DNA of 64,000 nt from NCBI GenBank assembly GCA_023419315.1, contig JAEZYE010000036.1, positions 36,349 to 100,348 on the forward strand, given 5' to 3'. Position 1 is the stretch's first letter, and each line of letters begins with the position of its first letter. Below are positions 16,071 to 23,936 of this stretch, in pieces. The notes beneath the pieces were generated by a model. The model saw only the letters and a list, made by a program, of their open reading frames with translations, did not search any database and had not been told where the DNA came from. The DNA is from Pseudomonadota bacterium. GTDB lineage: Bacteria; Pseudomonadota; Gammaproteobacteria; Xanthomonadales; Xanthomonadaceae. The position numbers and the translations under genes were made by a program.

Positions 16071-17308
16071 AGTTCCTCCAGCACGCGCAGTCGGCGCCCT
16101 TGCGCATCATCGACGTACGGATTGCGCGAGTCCCACGCATAGCCGGCGAGGATCGAGCAGATCATGCCGCGGATGTCGGGCTGCTGGTTCGGGTGGTAGA
16201 TGATTTTCTGGAAGCCGCCGGCATACCACGCTTCCACGAAGCGACGGAACGTCTTGACGCCGGCCCGCAGCGGAATGGCGTACTCCTGTTCCCAGTCCAC
16301 CGCTTCACCGGCGTATTTGCGACGCAGGCACTCGGCGGCCAGTTCAGCGGAATGGAACGCGATGGTCACGCCGGAAGAGAACACCGGATCGAGGAACTCG
16401 CCGGCATTGCCGAGCAACGCGAACCCCGGTCCCCACAGCGAGCTGACGTTGGCCGAATAACCGACGATCTGCCGCACCGGCATGATGCCCCACTCGGCAT
16501 GCGCCAGCAGGCGCTCCAGGTTCGGGGCTTCGTTGACCGCGGTCTGCAGGCGCTCCATGTCGGTGCCGGTGTAGCGCTTCAGGAATTCGGGTTCGGCGAC
16601 CACGCCAAGCGAGCACGTGCCGTTGGAGAACGGAATCGTCCAGTACCACACGTCCACATGCTCGGGATGCGTCGTGATCAGGATCTTGTTCCGGTCGAAA
16701 GCGGCATCGTGCGGGATGTTGTCGCGCACATGCGTGAAGATGGCGCCGCGCACGGGGAAGTTGGACGGCGACTCCAGCTTCAGCAGGCGCGGCAGCAGGC
16801 GGGCGAAGCCGCTGGCGTCCAGCAGGAAGTCGGCTTCGATGATGTATTCCTCGCCGTCCGGCGAACGCACGGTCACGCGCGGCTGCTCACCCGCCTCGAC
16901 GGCAAGCACTTCATGGCGGAAGCGCAGTTCTGCGCCCATGCGCTCGGCGCCGCGCGCCAGCACTTCGTCGAACACCGCGCGCTGCACCTGGTACGTCGTG
17001 CCCCAGCCGGGCGAGAACTTGTTGCGGAAATCGAACTCGGTGTGGCGGTCACCGCAGGCGAACGCCGCGCCGTTCTTGTACTGGAAGCCGGCTTCGACCA
17101 CGTCCTGCAGCAGGCCCGCGCGCTCGATGTATTCCATGCTCTGCGGCAGCAGGCTCTCGCCGATGGAAAAGCGCGGGAACTGCTCGCGCTCGAGCATCAG
17201 CACGCGGCGTCCTTGCTGGCGCAGCATCGCCGCCGCGACCGAGCCGGCCGGGCCTGCGCCGATGATCAGGATTTCCGTTTTTTCCGTCTTCATTCCTTGC
17301 ACTCGCAT
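16058..17308 (-). CDS. FAD-dependent monooxygenase/halogenase-like enzyme (aryl polyene)
   Basis: This 416-residue flavoprotein has the FAD dinucleotide fold ILIIGAGPAGSVAA (residues 13-26), GESLLPQSMEYIERAGL, and ALLGNAGEFLDPVFSSGV near residue 310. At residues 221-226 it reads WYWTIP, which fits the WxWxIP motif of flavin-dependent halogenases, and Lys78 in YKNGAAFACG lies where those enzymes carry the catalytic lysine. Xanthomonadins are brominated aryl polyenes, so it may halogenate the polyene or its aryl head. Relatives include geranylgeranyl-reductase-like oxidases, so hydroxylation or reduction is not excluded. ATG 17308 lies 12 bases after the exporter stop; ATG 17293 is an alternative. 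It overlaps the DUF3261 gene by 13 bases. Confidence 0.85.
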   Translation of the reverse strand: MRVQGMKTEKTEILIIGAGPAGSVAAAMLRQQGRRVLMLEREQFPRFSIGESLLPQSMEYIERAGLLQDVVEAGFQYKNGAAFACGDRHTEFDFRNKFSPGWGTTYQVQRAVFDEVLARGAERMGAELRFRHEVLAVEAGEQPRVTVRSPDGEEYIIEADFLLDASGFARLLPRLLKLESPSNFPVRGAIFTHVRDNIPHDAAFDRNKILITTHPEHVDVWYWTIPFSNGTCSLGVVAEPEFLKRYTGTDMERLQTAVNEAPNLERLLAHAEWGIMPVRQIVGYSANVSSLWGPGFALLGNAGEFLDPVFSSGVTIAFHSAELAAECLRRKYAGEAVDWEQEYAIPLRAGVKTFRRFVEAWYAGGFQKIIYHPNQQPDIRGMICSILAGYAWDSRNPYVDDAQGRRLRVLEELCSG

Positions 17309-17320
17309 GTCTTGTAGGGG

Positions 17321-19696
17321 TTAGGGGACCGGCGATGACGCGGCCGATGGGCGGAACAACGGGGAAATCAGCCACACCAGGCCGATGCCGAGCAGCAGCG
17401 TCAGGCCGAACGCGCGCAATGCCGGCGTGGCCGACAAGGCGAGCAGGCCGAACGACAGCCACGTACTCGCCGCGCCGATGCAGACCGCCATCCACGCCGT
17501 GGGATCGCCGCGGTGTTCGCTGAGGAAGATGCCGTAGTCGATGCCCATGCCGAGCAGCAGCATCAGCGCCAGCACGTTGAACAACTGCACCGGCTGGCCC
17601 AGCCAGCCAAGCAGCGCGACCGTCAACGCGCCCGCAATCAGCGTGGGCAACATCACGCGCCAGGCCGAGGCCCGGTAGCGCCACCACAACACGGCGAACA
17701 CGAACGCGATGCCCGCAATCAGCAGGCCCGACATCAGGTGGCGGTAGTGGCGCAGCAGGTTGGAAAAATCGGCGGTCCGGTTGACCCAGCGCACACCGTC
17801 AATGCCGCCGGCCTGCGTCTCCAGCGCGGCCAGCGCTGCGGGATTGCCGAGGTCATCGATCATCACCACGCTCGCGACCTGGTCACCCAGACGGCCCAGC
17901 CAGAGATGGCGGAAGGGTTCGGACGCGGGCGACTTCAGCCAGGCATCGGCTTCAATCGGCGCGGCGTCGAACGATGCCCGTTGCAGCGGCTCGCCGAGTG
18001 CCTGGCCGACCTTGTCGATGACCTCGTTCTCGATGCGCGCGGTGAGCCGCGCGTCGTCCGCCTGTTGCCGCCGTGACGGCAACCAGTCGCTGACGGCGCG
18101 ATGGCCGCGGATGATGCCGGCGTCGGCCAGACCGCGCAGGCGACGCGTCAGTGCTTCCTCTCGCTGCAGAACCTGCTCCGCATCCGCGCCGCGCACCAGA
18201 TAGAACTGCGCCGGACTGGGCATGCCGAGCAGTCCTGCGATCTCGATCTGCTGCGCCATGAGTTCCGGCGGCGAGGATTGCAGGCTGCGCAGATCATCGT
18301 CGCCGCGCAGCTGCCACGCGCCGCCCACGATGGCCGCGAGAGTCACCAGCCCAACGACGCCCCACACTGCGTTCCCGCGCACACGCGGCCAGCGCGCGAG
18401 CGAGCCGCCGATGGCGCGCGAGAAACGCGTTTCGCGGACACGTCCGCCATCGAGCCAGGGAAATCCGCAGATCACCGTCATGAACGCGGCGGCCAGTCCG
18501 ACCACCGAGAACAGCGCCATCTGCCGCAATCCCGGAAATGGCGCGAGCCCCAGCGCGAGATAAGCCGCCGCACTCGTAAGCAGGGCCAGCCACAGCCCCG
18601 GCAGAAGATGCCGCAGCAGCGACCAGCGCCGTTCCGCCGGAACGCCCTGGCGCGAGGCGAACCAGTGGATGCCGTAGTCCTCGGCCACGCCGACCAGGCT
18701 GGCGCCGAAGATCAGCGTCAGCAGGTGCACTTCGCCGAACACCCAGGCGGTCACCGAAAGCGCCGTCGCGCATCCGATCAACAGCGAGGCGGCCACCAGC
18801 AGGATCGGCCGCAACGAACGGAACGCCAGGAATACCAGCAGCAGCACCGCCGCCAGCGAGCCCCAGCCAATCGTGTTGATCTCGCGGTTGGCCTGCACCG
18901 CGGCGGCTTCCGCATGCAACGGCACGCCCGCGTGCAGGATGCGCAGCGACGGCACCGCCGCATGGGCCGACACCGCGGCATGATCCAGCGCAGTGCCGAT
19001 GACCGGCTCGCCGTCCAGCCGGAAGGCCGAGGCCCGCGTCTCGAACGTCAGCGCGGCCCAGTAACGTCCTCCGGCTTCGAGCAAGCCATCATCGCCGACG
19101 CGCAATCCGGAATCCGCCGCCCTCGCCTGCCACCATTGCGGCCACAGGCCCAGCGGATCCTGCCGCCACTCGGTCATGCGCGGCGTGCCCATCGGGCCGA
19201 ACAGCGAAGCCAGCGCCGCCTGCGCGAGTTCGTCCGTGGAGGCGTTCTGCAACTGTGTTCGTTGCGCCGAGGTCAGCAGACCATCGCGATGGGCCGAGTA
19301 GAACGCCTGCGCGCGTGGAAACCAGTCCGCCGCGCTACCGGTCGCGACGAACGGCAACGCGTGTGCGCGCTCCTGCGCCGCCAGCGACTGGCGGAAGCGC
19401 TGTTCGGCGACTTTCGCCTGCGCCGCATCGGGCGCGCCCAGCAGGACCACCATCTGCCGAGCGCTCGCGCTGGCGATGCGCTCGGTGGCGTCGGCCAGCA
19501 CCCGGTCATCGGCATCGCGCGGCAACATCGCGAGGATGTCGCTGTCGATCGGCGGATGCTTCCAGAACTGCCACTGATGGAATGCGACGACTGCGACGAT
19601 CAGCAGCCACGCCAGCGACAGCCAGCGCCAGCGACGTCGCCACGCCTCGTCCGTCGAGCCGCCGGCGTCAGTCAAAACGACGGGCCTCTTCCGCAT
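17321..19696 (-). CDS. MMPL/RND-type exporter (aryl polyene)
   Basis: The ~791-residue inner-membrane protein has the two-halved MMPL layout. One helix near residues 20-40 is followed by a periplasmic domain of about 220 residues. A bundle of helices then contains the FGASLVGVAEDYGIHWF motif, and after a second large periplasmic loop comes a second bundle with MLLLGMGIDYGIFLSEH. The Asp residues in GVAEDYG and GMGIDYG are the usual proton-relay positions. In aryl polyene clusters this exporter is thought to move the lipid-linked pigment out of the inner membrane together with the LolA-like carrier. ATG 19696 overlaps the LolA gene by 29 bases; TTG 19675, preceded by GGAAGAGG, is an alternative start. 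Confidence 0.9.
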   Translation of the reverse strand: MRKRPVVLTDAGGSTDEAWRRRWRWLSLAWLLIVAVVAFHQWQFWKHPPIDSDILAMLPRDADDRVLADATERIASASARQMVVLLGAPDAAQAKVAEQRFRQSLAAQERAHALPFVATGSAADWFPRAQAFYSAHRDGLLTSAQRTQLQNASTDELAQAALASLFGPMGTPRMTEWRQDPLGLWPQWWQARAADSGLRVGDDGLLEAGGRYWAALTFETRASAFRLDGEPVIGTALDHAAVSAHAAVPSLRILHAGVPLHAEAAAVQANREINTIGWGSLAAVLLLVFLAFRSLRPILLVAASLLIGCATALSVTAWVFGEVHLLTLIFGASLVGVAEDYGIHWFASRQGVPAERRWSLLRHLLPGLWLALLTSAAAYLALGLAPFPGLRQMALFSVVGLAAAFMTVICGFPWLDGGRVRETRFSRAIGGSLARWPRVRGNAVWGVVGLVTLAAIVGGAWQLRGDDDLRSLQSSPPELMAQQIEIAGLLGMPSPAQFYLVRGADAEQVLQREEALTRRLRGLADAGIIRGHRAVSDWLPSRRQQADDARLTARIENEVIDKVGQALGEPLQRASFDAAPIEADAWLKSPASEPFRHLWLGRLGDQVASVVMIDDLGNPAALAALETQAGGIDGVRWVNRTADFSNLLRHYRHLMSGLLIAGIAFVFAVLWWRYRASAWRVMLPTLIAGALTVALLGWLGQPVQLFNVLALMLLLGMGIDYGIFLSEHRGDPTAWMAVCIGAASTWLSFGLLALSATPALRAFGLTLLLGIGLVWLISPLFRPSAASSPVP

Positions 19697-20285
19697 CGAG
19701 CCTGGCAGGCGCATCGGTGATGGCGCTGAAATCCAGCTTCGTCCGGTCGCCGTTGGCCTCCTCGATTTCCACCGCGCGCACATAGCGGTCGCCACTCAGC
19801 ACGATGCGGCTGAACGCCTGCGCCAATGCGGCCGAGCGCGGCTTCAGCGCCAGCTTCCAGCCATTGCCCGGCAACGCCTCGACCTGTGTTTCGAAACGCG
19901 AGGAGAGCGCCGCGACATCGCCACTGACCAGCGCGAACATCATCGCGTTGACCGAGCGCAACGCAGGCTGCTGGCGCGCATCCACTTCCACCCGCTGGCG
20001 GCCGTCGCTGCCGCGGCTGAGGATGCGATCACGCGTCACCACCATCTCCGAGGGAAACGGCTTGAGCGTCGTCCAGATCACGCCCTTGTCGCGGGAAACG
20101 ACGAAGCGGCCCTGCGAGCGCAACGGGTTGCGGAAACCGGTGATGCGCTTTTCCTGGACGAACTCGCCACGCAGCACGTCCACGCGCGCGACCCGCTGCT
20201 GCACCAGGCCTATATCCGCCGCCCACGCCCACAGCGGCGACAATGCAACCAGCGCGACCAGCCACTTCATCATCCGCTGCTTCAT
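19668..20285 (-). CDS. LolA-like periplasmic carrier (aryl polyene)
   Basis: This 205-residue secreted protein has a signal peptide (MMKWLVALVALSPLWAWA) and the LolA-type half-barrel pattern: LRGEFVQEKRITGFRNPLRSQG early on, then FVVSRDKGVIWTTLKPF, where Trp marks the lipid-binding side. It lacks nothing obvious compared with LolA-related proteins of aryl polyene clusters (ApeL-type). It should ferry the pigment-lipid across the periplasm from the MMPL exporter to the outer membrane. ATG 20285 overlaps the thioesterase stop (ATGA). The housekeeping lolA gene is normally elsewhere, next to ftsK or serS, so this is a dedicated paralogue. Confidence 0.9.
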   Translation of the reverse strand: MKQRMMKWLVALVALSPLWAWAADIGLVQQRVARVDVLRGEFVQEKRITGFRNPLRSQGRFVVSRDKGVIWTTLKPFPSEMVVTRDRILSRGSDGRQRVEVDARQQPALRSVNAMMFALVSGDVAALSSRFETQVEALPGNGWKLALKPRSAALAQAFSRIVLSGDRYVRAVEIEEANGDRTKLDFSAITDAPARLDAEEARRFD

Positions 20286-20701
20286 GCGGGCTGCACTCCC
20301 AGCCGTTCGAACAGTACCGCCGGGCACACGTACTGCATGTCGCCGCTGCGCGCATCGACCGCCACCTGCAAGGTATGCGCCTTGGTCAGCACCTGATCGG
20401 TGCCGGCGTCGCGGATGACGTAATCCAGCCGCAGCCGGTTTTCCCATTCCGTGATCTGTGCGTGCACGCGCAGCGCCTGTCCGTAGCGCAATGGCCGGAT
20501 GTACTTGATGCGTGCATCCACGACCGGCCACATGTAACCGGAGGCTTCCATCTGCGGATAGTCGTAGTCGTAGCGCTGCAGCAGCGCGCAACGCGCGATT
20601 TCCAGGTACTTGAAGTAGTTGCCGTGCCATACGACCTGCATTGGATCGCAATCGTGGAAGGCCGGCGTCAGCGGGATTTCGATGGAGAGATCAGTCGCCA
20701 T
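20282..20701 (-). CDS. Acyl thioesterase, 4HBT hotdog family (aryl polyene)
   Basis: The 139-residue protein belongs to the YbgC / 4-hydroxybenzoyl-CoA thioesterase group. FHDCDPMQVVWHGNYFKYLE at residues 15-34 contains the catalytic Asp19 and the conserved His26-Gly-Asn-Tyr. The family hydrolyses acyl-CoA or acyl-ACP thioesters in the cytoplasm. In aryl polyene operons such a thioesterase (ApeK-type) may release or edit the chain. It overlaps the ammonia-lyase homologue by 11 bases and the LolA-like gene by four. The physiological substrate is not visible from sequence. Confidence 0.9.
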   Translation of the reverse strand: MATDLSIEIPLTPAFHDCDPMQVVWHGNYFKYLEIARCALLQRYDYDYPQMEASGYMWPVVDARIKYIRPLRYGQALRVHAQITEWENRLRLDYVIRDAGTDQVLTKAHTLQVAVDARSGDMQYVCPAVLFERLGVQPA

Positions 20702-22244
20702 ACATCACCCAGGCGCGCTCGCGCAGCCACCTGCACAACTGGCGCAATTCGTGATCCAGTGCGCGATCCTCTTCGACCAGCGCAATGCGGCCGCGCAGAT
20801 CGGCATACATCGCGGCGGCTTCTTCACCCAGTTCGGCGGAGCCGCCGGCCCGCGCACGCAGTTCGATGGCCTGGCGGGCGGCGATCAGCATGGCGGCGAC
20901 CACCTGTTCGGTCAGTTCGATGACGCGCAGGCAATCGCGCGCGGCGATGGTGCCCATGCTGACCTTGTCCTGGTTGTGGCATTCGGTCGAACGCGAAAAC
21001 ACCGAGGCCGGCATCGTCAGCTTCAGCGCTTCGGCTGTCCACGCCGATACGCTGATCTGCAGCGCCTTCAACCCGTGGTTGATGGCTGCGCGCGGGCCCG
21101 GCGACCCCGACAGGTTCGACGGCAACCCGTGGTTGAAACGCGTATCGACGAGCAGCGCGAGCTGGCGGTCCAGCAGGTCGGCGAGATTTGCGATGGCGTT
21201 CTTCAGCGCATCCATCGCGAACGCGATATGCCCGCCGTAGAAGTGGCCGCCATGCAGGATCTGGCCGCGATCCGGATCAATCAGCGGGTTGTCGTTCGCG
21301 CTGTTGAGTTCGGTCTCGATGAGCTGGCGCAGGAACGGCAGTGCGTCCTCGACCACGCCGATGACGTGCGGCGCACAGCGCAGCGAATAGCGATCCTGCA
21401 AGCGCTGCTCGTTGCGGGGCGGACGGTCGCTGTGCAGATCCTCGCGCAGGCGCGCGGCGATGCGGGTCTGGCCGGGATGCGGCTTGGCCGCGAACAGCAC
21501 TTCGTCGAAGTGATGCGCGTTGCCGTCGCTGGCCAGCACGTTGAACGCAGTCAGGCGTGTCGCCATGCGGCACAGGTAATCGGCACGCTCCCAGGCCAGA
21601 CAGGCCAGCGCGGTCATCACCGCGGTGCCATTCATGATCGCCAGCCCTTCCTTCGGGCGCAGGCGCAGCGGCTGCATGCCGATTTCAGCCAACGCGTCTG
21701 CGGCCGGGCGACGCACGCCGGCGTGCATGACCTCGCGTTCGCCGCACAGCACCGCGGCCACATAGGACAGCGGCGTCAGGTCACCGCTCGCACCGACCGA
21801 ACCTTCCGCCGGGATCAACGGCAGCACATCGTGACGGAGCAACGATTCCAGGCCTTGCAGCAGGCCCAGGCTCACGCCCGACATGCCGCGCGACAGCGAA
21901 GCCAGCCGCGCGGCGAGCACGGCACGGGTTTCGTCCGCATCGAGGAAACGGCCCAGTCCGCAGCCGTGATACGTGTACAGGTGGTGCGGCAATTCCGCGA
22001 CCAGATCGACCGGGATGTTCACCGTGCACGAATCGCCGTAGCCGGTGGTCACACCGTAGATCACGCCGTCCTCGCGCAAGACGCGATCGAGAAACTCCGC
22101 GCCGCGATGGATGCGCGCGACGAACTCCCCGTCCCGCGACAGTTGCGCACTGCATTGCCGGCGCGACAGCGCCACCACATCCTCGATGCTCAGCGGAGCA
22201 TCACCAAACCGGACGGCGCCGGCATCATCCACGGGAAGCGTCAT
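20691..22244 (-). CDS. Aromatic amino acid ammonia-lyase homologue (HAL/PAL family)
   Basis: The 517-residue protein is a member of the MIO-dependent lyase family. The self-cyclising Ala-Ser-Gly triad is at residues 152-154 in GSVGASGDLTPLSYVAA, and VTTGYGDS at 65-72 and the SANDNPLID and FHGGHFYGG-like parts (ILHGGHFYGGHIAFAMD) are present. At the substrate-selectivity position the sequence reads YTYH (90-93), unlike the Ser-His of histidine lyases or the Tyr-His-Leu of bacterial tyrosine lyases. It could deaminate an aromatic amino acid to give a cinnamate-type starter for the polyene, but this is unproven. It is not next to hutU or hutI, so histidine catabolism is unlikely. It overlaps the acyltransferase gene by 20 bases. 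Confidence 0.9.
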   Translation of the reverse strand: MTLPVDDAGAVRFGDAPLSIEDVVALSRRQCSAQLSRDGEFVARIHRGAEFLDRVLREDGVIYGVTTGYGDSCTVNIPVDLVAELPHHLYTYHGCGLGRFLDADETRAVLAARLASLSRGMSGVSLGLLQGLESLLRHDVLPLIPAEGSVGASGDLTPLSYVAAVLCGEREVMHAGVRRPAADALAEIGMQPLRLRPKEGLAIMNGTAVMTALACLAWERADYLCRMATRLTAFNVLASDGNAHHFDEVLFAAKPHPGQTRIAARLREDLHSDRPPRNEQRLQDRYSLRCAPHVIGVVEDALPFLRQLIETELNSANDNPLIDPDRGQILHGGHFYGGHIAFAMDALKNAIANLADLLDRQLALLVDTRFNHGLPSNLSGSPGPRAAINHGLKALQISVSAWTAEALKLTMPASVFSRSTECHNQDKVSMGTIAARDCLRVIELTEQVVAAMLIAARQAIELRARAGGSAELGEEAAAMYADLRGRIALVEEDRALDHELRQLCRWLRERAWVMYGD

Positions 22245-23178
22245 GGGTTACCTGATCCCAGAAAGGGAAAAAATTGAACCAGTCGAAAGGCGCCTGCACG
22301 ACCTGCCGTTCCAGCCATTGCGCAAAGCGCCCGGCATGTTCGGCCAGCGCCGCGTCGCGTGAACCGCGCGGCAGCCGGATCGCATCGGCGAAATGTTCGA
22401 AGCGGACTTCATAGCCGTCGCCCCGATGTGTGCAGGCCATCGTGAACACCGCGCAGCCCAGCGCGGACGCCAGCGCGTAGGCGCCAATCGGGAACGGCGC
22501 GGGATGCCCCAGGAACGGGGCATGCACGCCGCGTCCTCCCTGCAAGGGCACCCGATCACCGGCAATGGCGACGAATTCACCGGCGGCCACGCGCTCGGCC
22601 AGCAGCGACGCAATGCCCGGCCCCATGTCGGTCACCTGCAGCAGGCGCACGCCGTTGGCAGGGTCGAGCCGATCAAGCAGGCGATTGAACTTGGCCGCAT
22701 GCGCGGTATGCACCAGCGCGGTAAGGCGGAAGCCCGGCACATGATCGGCCAGCACCTGGCACAGCTCCAGGCAACCGATATGCGCGGTGATGATCAGGCC
22801 GCCCTCGCCCTTGGCGACCTGCTGCATCATCACGTCGCGATGGGTGATGACGCGCTCGGGCGGATAACGACCGCCCATCGCGAGAATCTTGTCGAGCAGG
22901 GTTTCGGCGAAGGCGAGGAAATGCCGGACGCTCGCGCCCTTGCCCGGCGCGGCCGGCAACGCCTCCGGCGCGTGCGCATGCAGGCGTTGCAGATACTGCA
23001 TCGACGCGCGACGCGCTGTCGCGTTCGCCACCCAGTGGAACAGCACGACCGGATACAGGCAGGCGCGGAATGGCCAGCGTCCCAGCCAGCGATAGACAGC
23101 GCACAGGAAACGCACGCCGTTGACCGACGTGGATTCGGCGATGTCCGCCCAGTGCGGCTGGCGCTGCGCGTCGCTCAT
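22225..23178 (-). CDS. LpxL-like lipid acyltransferase (aryl polyene)
   Basis: This 317-residue membrane-associated acyltransferase belongs to the LpxL/HtrB superfamily. The HX4E motif is His133-IGCL-Glu138 in ITAHIGCLELC. FVAIAGDRVPLQGGRGVHAPFLGHPAPFP matches the second conserved block, and the C-terminal FNFFPFWDQ closes the domain. A hydrophobic stretch near residues 36-52 should hold it at the inner membrane. In aryl polyene clusters this enzyme is thought to help attach the acid to a lipid anchor. ATG 23178 overlaps the glycosyltransferase stop (ATGA). Confidence 0.9.
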   Translation of the reverse strand: MSDAQRQPHWADIAESTSVNGVRFLCAVYRWLGRWPFRACLYPVVLFHWVANATARRASMQYLQRLHAHAPEALPAAPGKGASVRHFLAFAETLLDKILAMGGRYPPERVITHRDVMMQQVAKGEGGLIITAHIGCLELCQVLADHVPGFRLTALVHTAHAAKFNRLLDRLDPANGVRLLQVTDMGPGIASLLAERVAAGEFVAIAGDRVPLQGGRGVHAPFLGHPAPFPIGAYALASALGCAVFTMACTHRGDGYEVRFEHFADAIRLPRGSRDAALAEHAGRFAQWLERQVVQAPFDWFNFFPFWDQVTHDASRG

Positions 23179-23936
23179 GCCGGCATGCGCCTGCCATGCC
23201 GCATCCAGCCCGGCAGCCGCCGCACCATGCCGAAGAACAGCCGCGCATGCATCCGGCTGATGCGCACGTTGTCGCGCCACACATCGAAATGCGACACGCC
23301 GTCGCTCGGATAGGTGACCCGTGTACGCAGGTTCCGCACCGGCACGCCCCGCCAGAACAGCCGCACGATGACTTCGATGTCGAAGTCCATGCGCAGGCCG
23401 ATGGTTTCCTCTTCCATCAAGCGGATGACCGGCGCCAGCGGATAGACGCGGAACCCGCACATGGAATCGCGGATGGTCAGCGAGAGCGTGTTGATCCAGA
23501 CCCACACGTGCGTCAGGTAGCGGCCATACAACCGTCCTTTCGGCACGCTGGCGTCGTACTCGGGAATCCCGCAGATGATGGCGCCGGGATGTTCGGCCGA
23601 AGCCACGATGAAGCGCGGAATGTCACGCGGATCGTGCTGGCCGTCGGCGTCGATCTGCAGCACGCGGGAATAGCCGAGCCGATGCGCTTCGCGAAAGCCC
23701 GCCAGCACCGCCCCGCCCTTGCCCGAGTTGCGCACCAGCCGCAGCAGTCGCACGCGCGGTGCATGCTGCTGCGCCAGTGCGTCGAGGACCCGCGCGCACG
23801 CCTCGCCGGATCCGTCATCGACCAGCAGGCAATCGCAAGCGGAATCGAGCACGCCGGCCACCATCGCGCCGATGGCGTGCTCGTGATCGAACACCGGGAT
23901 GATCACCAGGGGCAGATCGGTGCGCATGGCGTTCAT
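23175..23936 (-). CDS. Family 2 glycosyltransferase (aryl polyene)
   Basis: The 253-residue protein has a GT-A fold of family 2: LVIIPVFDHEHAIGAMV at the start, VDDGSGEA (39-46), SGKGGAVLAGFREAHRLGYSRVLQIDADGQHDP with the metal-binding Asp-Ala-Asp at 96-98, and a downstream DSMCGFRVYP. It resembles dolichol-phosphate-mannose-type and undecaprenyl-sugar enzymes, but there is no C-terminal membrane segment. In aryl polyene operons a similar enzyme probably glycosylates the lipid anchor to which the polyene is attached. ATG 23936 overlaps the ligase stop and the gene itself overlaps the acyltransferase start, both as ATGA. Confidence 0.92.
   Translation of the reverse strand: MNAMRTDLPLVIIPVFDHEHAIGAMVAGVLDSACDCLLVDDGSGEACARVLDALAQQHAPRVRLLRLVRNSGKGGAVLAGFREAHRLGYSRVLQIDADGQHDPRDIPRFIVASAEHPGAIICGIPEYDASVPKGRLYGRYLTHVWVWINTLSLTIRDSMCGFRVYPLAPVIRLMEEETIGLRMDFDIEVIVRLFWRGVPVRNLRTRVTYPSDGVSHFDVWRDNVRISRMHARLFFGMVRRLPGWMRHGRRMPA

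Noticed and set aside
18101..19720. A plus-strand open frame of ~540 codons opposite the MMPL exporter
   Set aside because: It has Arg/Gln/His-rich shadow composition. The minus strand gives two transmembrane bundles with the paired Asp motifs.
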